A stretch of 5,855 bases of DNA from Deltaproteobacteria bacterium (lineage in GTDB: Bacteria > Myxococcota > Polyangia > Haliangiales > Haliangiaceae). Below the pieces are notes generated by a model. It searched no databases. It saw nothing but the letters and a program-made list of their open reading frames with translations, and was not told where the DNA came from. This document shows positions 1-5,855 of the stretch, one piece after another. A program made the translations under genes and the position numbers. Position 1 is the stretch's first letter, and every line of letters starts with the position of its first letter. The stretch lies in NCBI GenBank assembly GCA_018262455.1, contig JAGSPR010000411.1, forward strand, positions 1-5,855, given 5' to 3'.

Positions 1-201
1 GAGCTCGACCTGCACAAGCTCTGGCTGATCGTGCGCCGCGACAACAAGAAGTCCCAGGCCATGTACGTCCGCCTCGGCTTCGAGTTCGAGGGCGTGCTCA
101 CCGACGAGTACCGGGTCGCTGACACCTGGTTCGACATGGTGCGGATGGGCCTGGTCCGGCACAACGACCCTCCGTCGGGATCTGTCACCGCCCCGGGGTG
201 A
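1..201 (+). CDS. GNAT-family N-acetyltransferase, C-terminal part (5' truncated by window edge)
   Basis: Reading frame 1 is open from the first base to a TGA at 199-201 and gives the last 66 residues of a protein. The segment 'NKKSQAMYVRLGFEFEGVL' (residues 15-33 of the visible part) matches the end of the GNAT fold in RimJ/RimL-like acetyltransferases: an Asn, then Ser and Tyr on the helix that contacts acetyl-CoA, the 'LGF' turn, and 'EG' at the next strand. The following 'DTWFDMVRMGL' fits the closing beta strand of the family. Such enzymes transfer an acetyl group from acetyl-CoA to an amine; the substrate (protein N-terminus, antibiotic, small amine) cannot be told because the N-terminal half is missing. 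The last dozen residues (after 'VRHN') are a Pro/Ser/Gly-rich tail outside the fold. The family call is fairly secure, the substrate unknown. Confidence 0.82.
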   Translation, partial: ELDLHKLWLIVRRDNKKSQAMYVRLGFEFEGVLTDEYRVADTWFDMVRMGLVRHNDPPSGSVTAPG

Positions 202-486
202 TAGAGCTCGCCCGCGTCACGCCGTTACTCGCACGCCGGACGGGATCCTCTGGTCCAGAGCGATCGAACTCCGGCCCCGTCTTCGACGGTGTTGCCCGCG
301 ACCAACGTCCGGCTGCGCGGCTTCCACGCGTTCCCTGGACGATCATGACGACCAACACCACCGGACCACCACCACGGCTGCAGCGATGGGGCTTGTGGCA
401 GACCTGATGCGCTGGGGCACGTCGGTCCTGACCGTCGTCGAGTTCTTGCTTGTGAATGCGAGATAACGAGCGCAGGGTTGCCTCTT
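202..486. other. Gene-poor intergenic stretch
   Basis: This stretch of about 285 bp lies between the GNAT stop and the metalloprotease start. Open frames here (a GTG-start frame at 198-407 and a minus-strand frame running into the next gene) have Pro/Arg/Thr-rich products without recognisable motifs and look like high-GC shadows. A 13-bp palindrome (CTCTGG-T-CCAGAG, 248-260) could form a short hairpin downstream of the GNAT gene but has no T-tract. The last 50 bases (about 440-470) are less GC-rich than the rest and include GATAAC at 462-467, which could be a -10-like element for the lipoprotein gene, but no -35 hexamer sits at proper distance. No tRNA-like or other RNA structure was recognised. 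Confidence 0.5.
474..477 (+). promoter_or_regulatory. Ribosome binding site deciding the lipoprotein start
   Basis: AGGG at 474-477 lies 9 bases before the ATG at 487, a good Shine-Dalgarno spacing. It directly abuts the alternative TTG at 478, which is too close to be served by it, and is 15 bases from the ATG at 493. This favours 487 as the start of the metalloprotease lipoprotein. Confidence 0.5.
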
Positions 487-3054
487 ATGGCAATGATTCC
501 GAGGTGGTTGGTCGCGGTCGCGTTCGTGGTCGGGGGGCTCGGGGCCTGCGGCGGTGCTGACTTCGGAATCAAGGCGGGGCCCGAGCAGGCGCCGGTGTTT
601 GCGGGCTCAGGTCGCTGGGTGAAGATCGACCTGACCCGCGAGGATGGCTACAAGGGTGATGTGGTCGTGACGGTCTCTGATCCGTCGTTTCGGGTCAGCG
701 GGGACATCATCACATTCACCGGAGACAGCGCGACCGAACCGCTGAGCATCGCGGTCGATCCGGACACGGCTCTTGGCGAGCTGGAGATCACGGTGGTTGC
801 TTCGAGCGGGGGCGACAGCACGACCACGACGCTTGTCCTGAACGTGCTCGAAGCCCAGCCGAGCTCGCAGGAGCTGATCGCCGCCGCGCTCGCGACCGGT
901 CAGATCGATCTGGGCACGTCGTTGCTCTACCGCAGCCAGGCGCAGGTCGGCGATCTCGCCTTGCCCGAGCAGTACCGAGGATCCGGATCGGAAGAGGACC
1001 TCGGGCTCTCGTTCGCGATCAAGGCAGCCACGCCGCAGCTATCGCCCGACGCGGTGGCCGCTCTCCACCCGTACGTCGTTCGTCCGGCCGCCGCCGATAG
1101 CATCTACGCGCTGGCGTCAGCACGGAAGGCGCCGCCGGGCCAGCTCGCGGCGCCGAGCGCCGGGTGGCCGATGATCGCTCCCGAGGACTGTGCCGGCGGC
1201 AACCCGTGGCGCTCGAAGCGCAGCACGGCGATCCCGATCCGGGTGTGGATCGAGTGCAGCGGCTTCGACTCGGTCGAGGTGAATGCGATGGCTCGCACGC
1301 TGACCCTGTTCGAGAAGCTGTGGGGACCAGAGACGGCGGTTTTTTCCTTGCCGCTGAACGACGCAGGGGGCCCGGACGAAGGTGGCGACGACGCGATCGA
1401 CGTGTACCTCGTGCAAGGTGCGATCTCGCGTGGCGAGTCCAACCCGGACAACTATGCCTATACCAACCCGGACATCTATACGCTGATGAATCTTGGCGCG
1501 TCCGCGGTCTCCAGGCAGACGCCATCGTCACTGCCGCGATTGCCACCGGACTACCAGGCCAAGAACAGCGCTGGCAATGACGTGGACAGCGGCTACATCT
1601 TCATGCCGCGAACCGGAGTGCAAGGCGAGGACATGCGCAGCACGCTGACCCACGAGCTGGCTCACGTCACGCAATTCGGACACAACACCCTGGAGGCGTT
1701 TGCAAATTCGAACGATGGCCCGTACTGGTTCTTCGAGGCATCCGCCACGTGGGCATCGGTGCACTTCGATCGAGTGCTGGAGTGGCCGGCGCGCGTCGCG
1801 GCCAACACGCACCGGCGTCGCTTCGGCCGCTATGTGACCGGCGGCGTCGCGCTCAATGCGGGACGACCCGAGGTCAACAGGTATGCGGCATACATCTGGG
1901 CGCTGTTCATCGATCAGGAGGTGGGCCCCGCTCTGATCGGCACGATCTGGAACAGCCTCGATGCCGCCAAGAGTCCCGCGCACGGCGACGACCTCATGAA
2001 CGCCCACTTCTCGTTCGCGGACAAGTTCCAGACCTTCGCGTTGCGAAACCTCAACCAGGCGTTCTTGCCCGGTGATCCACTCCCCGCCAACGAGCGCTAT
2101 CACGAGCTCGACAAGGAGTTCCCCGATGGCGATCCGACGCCCGTCCAGCAGGTGGTGACGCTCGAGGTCGGCCAGACCTACGTCCAGGATCTGGTGTTAC
2201 CGCCGCTCAGCACGAACTATGTCCTGCTCGATGTCGCGGGCAACGACATCACGAAGGTGGAGTTGTTGTTCACCGGCGATCTGACTCGAGTCGACATCGA
2301 TGCGTTGATCCTGCCTGACGATGCGTGGCTGGGCGAGCCGCTGAAGTTCACCGGCGAGAACAGGGTCGTGTTCTGCTTCGACAAGGGCCTCAGCACCCAG
2401 ACCCTGCGTGGCGCGTTCAAGGGGATGCAGCTCGTGATCTCGAATCACGCGCACGCCAAGGAGGCACACGTGGCGGGTCAGCTCCGGATCGTCGCATCGA
2501 ACAGCGCCTGCGGCGTCTGGCGAGGAACGACGCGCTCGTCGATGACCAGCGCCAACATCGCCGGCAACGCCGTCGAGACCATCGATGCGAACGCGGTCCT
2601 CGAGTACGACGCGGACAACTCGGGCGGTGTCCTCGCCTACAAGCTGCAGAGCGGCGCGTACACCTATCGCCACGACTTCACCTCCGTGAACCGCACCCCG
2701 CCATGTCGCTCGTTCACGGACTCCGCCGGCCCGATGACCCCCGCGATGCTGATCGATGCGACCCCCGGCGCCACGTTCTCCAACCTGGTCCTGTATCCGG
2801 ACATGCCGCAGACCTACACCGGAGGCGGTCAGAGCTGGGTGACCCAGACCACGACCACCAGCTGCAACAACAGCCTTGGCATGGATGAGACCTCGTCGGC
2901 GCTCGCCTTCATCCAGTGGTGGTCGACGCCGGGCGCGGGCCCGTTCGAGGTCGACCCGACGGGGACTTCGATCAGCGGCTCGGCGATTGTTCCGGATCAG
3001 GGGACGGGCTCGACCATCACGTACACCTGGAACTTCACGAAGGTCGACGAGTAG
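487..3054 (+). CDS. Lipoprotein zinc metalloprotease (gluzincin-like, HExxH...E) with Ig-like domain
   Basis: Encodes 855 residues from the ATG at 487; an in-frame TTG at 478 would add three. The N-terminus is a lipoprotein signal: a basic residue, a hydrophobic run, then lipobox L-G-A-C with Cys21 as lipid anchor, so the mature protein is exported and probably sits on the outer membrane or surface. Residues about 27-122 look like an Ig-like beta-sandwich ('GRWVKIDLTREDGYKGDVVVTV...'). Residues about 125-230 ('ALATGQIDLGTSLLYRSQA...LPEQYRG') resemble the pro-region found before other bacterial metalloproteases of this general type. The catalytic core carries HELAH at residues 389-393 and Glu417 in 'WFFEASATWA', i.e. 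HExxH-x23-E, the zinc-ligand pattern of gluzincins (clan MA(E)); a later 'YAAYIWALFIDQEVGPALIGTIW' also fits this group. Cys235 and Cys257 near the start of the core may pair. After about residue 560 come a beta-rich region and an unassigned C-terminal domain (about 675-855). All zinc ligands are present, so activity is likely; the substrate is unknown. It is followed by hairpins at 3073-3153 and is probably a single-gene unit. Confidence 0.85.
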   Translation: MAMIPRWLVAVAFVVGGLGACGGADFGIKAGPEQAPVFAGSGRWVKIDLTREDGYKGDVVVTVSDPSFRVSGDIITFTGDSATEPLSIAVDPDTALGELEITVVASSGGDSTTTTLVLNVLEAQPSSQELIAAALATGQIDLGTSLLYRSQAQVGDLALPEQYRGSGSEEDLGLSFAIKAATPQLSPDAVAALHPYVVRPAAADSIYALASARKAPPGQLAAPSAGWPMIAPEDCAGGNPWRSKRSTAIPIRVWIECSGFDSVEVNAMARTLTLFEKLWGPETAVFSLPLNDAGGPDEGGDDAIDVYLVQGAISRGESNPDNYAYTNPDIYTLMNLGASAVSRQTPSSLPRLPPDYQAKNSAGNDVDSGYIFMPRTGVQGEDMRSTLTHELAHVTQFGHNTLEAFANSNDGPYWFFEASATWASVHFDRVLEWPARVAANTHRRRFGRYVTGGVALNAGRPEVNRYAAYIWALFIDQEVGPALIGTIWNSLDAAKSPAHGDDLMNAHFSFADKFQTFALRNLNQAFLPGDPLPANERYHELDKEFPDGDPTPVQQVVTLEVGQTYVQDLVLPPLSTNYVLLDVAGNDITKVELLFTGDLTRVDIDALILPDDAWLGEPLKFTGENRVVFCFDKGLSTQTLRGAFKGMQLVISNHAHAKEAHVAGQLRIVASNSACGVWRGTTRSSMTSANIAGNAVETIDANAVLEYDADNSGGVLAYKLQSGAYTYRHDFTSVNRTPPCRSFTDSAGPMTPAMLIDATPGATFSNLVLYPDMPQTYTGGGQSWVTQTTTTSCNNSLGMDETSSALAFIQWWSTPGAGPFEVDPTGTSISGSAIVPDQGTGSTITYTWNFTKVDE

Positions 3055-3072
3055 CTCGCATCCTCTTCGTCG

Positions 3073-3101
3073 GATGTCGCGAGACCCGCCCGCGCGACAT
3101 C
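3073..3101 (+). terminator. Hairpin downstream of the metalloprotease gene
   Basis: GATGTCGCG (3073-3081) and CGCGACATC (3093-3101) are perfect reverse complements, giving a 9-bp stem with an 11-base loop that begins 18 bases after the metalloprotease stop. No T-tract follows, which is common in GC-rich genomes, so the terminator role is inferred from position and stem quality. Confidence 0.5.
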
Positions 3102-3118
3102 AGTGGCGCGTGCCCGAC

Positions 3119-3153
3119 GACCGTGCCCTGCCCGTAACGCTCGGGGCACGGTC
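3119..3153. terminator. Second hairpin between convergent genes, possible bidirectional terminator
   Basis: GACCGTGCCC (3119-3128) and GGGCACGGTC (3144-3153) form a perfect 10-bp stem with a 15-base loop. It lies between the convergent metalloprotease and small lipoprotein genes, 8 bases past the stop of the latter. It may end transcription from both sides. There is no T-tract on either strand, so the role is inferred from position and symmetry. Confidence 0.55.
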
Positions 3154-3161
3154 TCGACGAC

Positions 3162-3422
3162 CTACTTGTCGTCGTCGAGGCTCTCGAGCTTGAGCAGGCA
3201 CGACGCGATCCCCCCGAGCGCCTTGGCGGTGCCCTGGTTGACGTCGCTGTCCTTCATCGACTCGGTGATCTTCTCGAGGTCTTTCTCGACCGCCTCCGCA
3301 CACTTCCGGTCCTTGCAGGCACACGCCCGCTTCTCGAGGGCCTCCAGCTCGCCCGTCTTGCCGCCGCACGCGGACAGCCCGAGGCCCGCTACTGCCATTC
3401 CGAGGAGGATGAGGTTGCGCAT
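3162..3422 (-). CDS. Small Cys-rich lipoprotein, function unknown
   Basis: Encodes 86 residues from the ATG at 3422-3420; an upstream in-frame TTG at 3428 would add two. No clear Shine-Dalgarno is visible for either. The signal peptide 'MRNLILLGMAVAGLGLSAC' ends in lipobox L-S-A-C, so Cys19 is the expected lipid anchor. The mature part is short, charged and predicted helical, with four more cysteines: Cys34, Cys36 and Cys41 (a CxCx4C cluster in 'ACACKDRKCAEAVEKDL') and Cys75 ('IASCLLKL'). Four cysteines could make two disulfides in the periplasm or bind a ligand; no known metal or haem motif (such as CxxCH) is present. It ends in a 'LDDDK' acidic tail. I recall similar 'CxCkdxxC' mini-lipoproteins from myxobacterial-type genomes, but I cannot name a family. 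It converges on the metalloprotease gene and diverges from the next lipoprotein gene. Confidence 0.8.
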   Translation of the reverse strand: MRNLILLGMAVAGLGLSACGGKTGELEALEKRACACKDRKCAEAVEKDLEKITESMKDSDVNQGTAKALGGIASCLLKLESLDDDK

Positions 3423-3441
3423 GGGCAAAGGCTACCGCGAG

Positions 3442-3492
3442 CGCGTGCCGACGACCAGACGGCAGGCCGGGTGCGCCGTTCGCTGGCACGCG
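3442..3492. repeat. Spaced inverted repeat in the divergent promoter region
   Basis: CGCGTGCC (3442-3449) and GGCACGCG (3485-3492) are perfect reverse complements separated by 35 bases, between the divergently transcribed small lipoprotein (-) and Ig-like lipoprotein (+) genes. They could be paired operator half-sites or a long-loop hairpin. An 8-bp match in such GC-rich DNA can arise by chance. Confidence 0.25.
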
Positions 3493-3511
3493 AGGTGATC
3501 CTTCCCACGGC

Positions 3512-3523
3512 CGGCGCGCGCCG
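3512..3523. promoter_or_regulatory. 12-bp perfect palindrome upstream of the Ig-like lipoprotein gene
   Basis: CGGCGCGCGCCG at 3512-3523 is self-complementary along its whole length and ends 20 bases before the ATG at 3544. Its position would suit an operator. The sequence is pure alternating G/C, so chance is a real alternative. Confidence 0.25.
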
Positions 3524-3543
3524 CGGCGAGGTATCCTCGACCG

Positions 3544-4263
3544 ATGAGACGAATCGTTCTGGGCGCGGTGCTCGTGCTCGTCGGCTGCGGCGAGGTCAAG
3601 GATCCGGCCGGCGTCGATGCGATGGCGCCGGACGTGGACGCTCCGGACGGCAGGTTGCCGGTCGTGACGATCACCGACAAGCCGGCGGCCGAGACCGAGC
3701 TGACGGCGACGAGCTTCGTGTTCAGCGCCGACGAGCCGGCCACGTTTCATTGCCGGCTCGACGCGGGCACGCTGATCCCGTGCACGAGCCCGCAGGCGTA
3801 CAGCGCGCTCGCGATCGGGGCGCACACGTTCGAGGTCCAGGCGCAGGACGGATCGGGCAACATCGGGACCGCGATGCACGCCTGGACGGTGGTCGCGCCG
3901 TGCACGCCGAGCACGCTCGAGGCCGAGAGCATCGCGTCGCACCCGAACTGGGGTGTGGCGACGGGGAGCGTGCTCCACAACGGCATGGCGCTGCAGGCCA
4001 ACGCGAACAACGCGAGCTTCCAGGTCACGTTCACCGGCAAGGGCCTGACGATCTTCAACGAGAAGGGCCCGAGCTTCGGGACGGTCACCGTCGCGGTCGA
4101 CACCGGCACGCCGGTCGCCGTCTCCGTGACGGACGCCTCGGGGTTCACCTTCCAGAACCCGACAGTGGTCGCCTCGGGCTTGCCGAACATCTCGCACACG
4201 GCGACGGTCACCTGCACGCAGACGAACTGTCAGGTCGACTACTTCACCGCGAACTGCCAGTAG
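3544..4263 (+). CDS. Lipoprotein with Ig-like domain and beta-sandwich-like C-terminus
   Basis: Encodes 239 residues. GAGG at 3528-3531 lies 12 bases before the ATG, a slightly long but usable ribosome-binding spacing. The signal 'MRRIVLGAVLVLVGC' ends in a lipobox (L-V-G-C, Cys15), so the product is a lipid-anchored exported protein. Residues 24-36 are an Asp/Ala/Pro linker of the kind common after lipoboxes in myxobacterial proteins. Residues about 39-117 form a bacterial Ig-like domain, recognisable by 'FVFSADEPATFHCRLD', a second Cys (Cys70/Cys80, likely disulfide), 'SPQAYSALAIGAHTFEVQAQDGSGN'. Residues about 119-239 ('LEAES...FQVTFTGKGLTIFNEKGPSFGTVTVAVD') resemble a jelly-roll or carbohydrate-binding-module-like sandwich and carry Cys120, Cys224, Cys229 and Cys238. 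No catalytic motif is seen; a binding or adhesive role at the cell surface is an inference. It converges on the kinase gene with 19 bases between the stop codons. Confidence 0.82.
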   Translation: MRRIVLGAVLVLVGCGEVKDPAGVDAMAPDVDAPDGRLPVVTITDKPAAETELTATSFVFSADEPATFHCRLDAGTLIPCTSPQAYSALAIGAHTFEVQAQDGSGNIGTAMHAWTVVAPCTPSTLEAESIASHPNWGVATGSVLHNGMALQANANNASFQVTFTGKGLTIFNEKGPSFGTVTVAVDTGTPVAVSVTDASGFTFQNPTVVASGLPNISHTATVTCTQTNCQVDYFTANCQ

Positions 4264-4282
4264 GTCCCGCGCACTCGCGCCG

Positions 4283-5855
<1,573 letters not shown>

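Noticed and set aside
248..260. 13-bp palindrome CTCTGG-T-CCAGAG as GNAT terminator or operator
   Set aside because: The usable stem is only 5 bp with a 3-base loop, no T-tract follows, and it lies 46 bases past the stop.
255..285. Possible tRNA T-arm (TTCGATC on the minus strand)
   Set aside because: The flanking bases do not form the 5-bp T-stem and no acceptor or anticodon arm can be drawn.
198..407. GTG-start frame of 69 codons overlapping the GNAT stop as GTGA
   Set aside because: The overlap suggests translational coupling, but the product has no motif, its composition looks non-coding and no ribosome binding site is evident.
443..467. Sigma-70-like promoter with TTCTTG or TTGCTT and GATAAC
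   Set aside because: The spacers between these hexamers would be 13 or 10 bases, too short for a normal promoter, so only the -10-like match remains.
1340..1345. Run of six T inside the metalloprotease gene as a possible frameshift or slippage site
   Set aside because: The reading frame continues intact on both sides with plausible protein sequence, and no alternative product is apparent.
1528..2103. Minus-strand frame of 191 codons within the metalloprotease gene
   Set aside because: It lies opposite the HELAH-containing catalytic core and has no motif of its own.
3100..4197. Long minus-strand open frame (365 codons) across two lipoprotein genes
   Set aside because: It is antisense to genes with clear lipoboxes and domains, its product is extremely Arg-rich without motifs, and long shadow frames are expected in GC-rich DNA.

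Overview
The window is GC-rich, with strong G/C preference at third codon positions. It looks like chromosomal DNA of a predatory or social deltaproteobacterium-type organism (Myxococcota, perhaps Polyangia/Kofleriaceae-like). This is an inference from three things: a Hanks-type Ser/Thr kinase joined to a DUF4388 (PATAN) domain, several lipoproteins with an acidic 'VDAMAPDVDAPD'-style linker after the lipobox, and genes arranged mostly as single units in alternating directions. No marker gene fixes the taxonomy.

Layout, left to right: (1) the 3' end of a GNAT N-acetyltransferase (+); (2) a gene-poor stretch of about 285 bp; (3) a large lipoprotein of about 855 residues (+) with an N-terminal Ig-like domain, a pro-region-like segment, a zinc-metalloprotease core (HELAH plus a downstream Glu) and an unassigned beta-rich C-terminus; (4) a convergent intergenic spacer with two consecutive perfect-stem hairpins, probably terminators; (5) a very small Cys-rich lipoprotein (-); (6) a 121-bp divergent spacer with a 12-bp palindrome and an inverted repeat; (7) a lipoprotein of 239 residues (+) with one Ig-like domain and a beta-sandwich-like C-terminus; (8) after a 19-bp stop-to-stop gap, a Ser/Thr kinase with a C-terminal DUF4388 module (-), whose N-lobe lies beyond the right edge.

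Functionally the window holds three predicted exported lipoproteins (one a likely surface protease) beside a cytosolic signalling kinase. Apart from adjacency, nothing in the sequence links them in one pathway, and strand alternation argues against a shared operon. I found no mobile element, CRISPR array, rRNA, tRNA or defence locus. The most noteworthy items are the metalloprotease lipoprotein with its unassigned C-terminal domain, the kinase-DUF4388 fusion, and the CxCx4C mini-lipoprotein.
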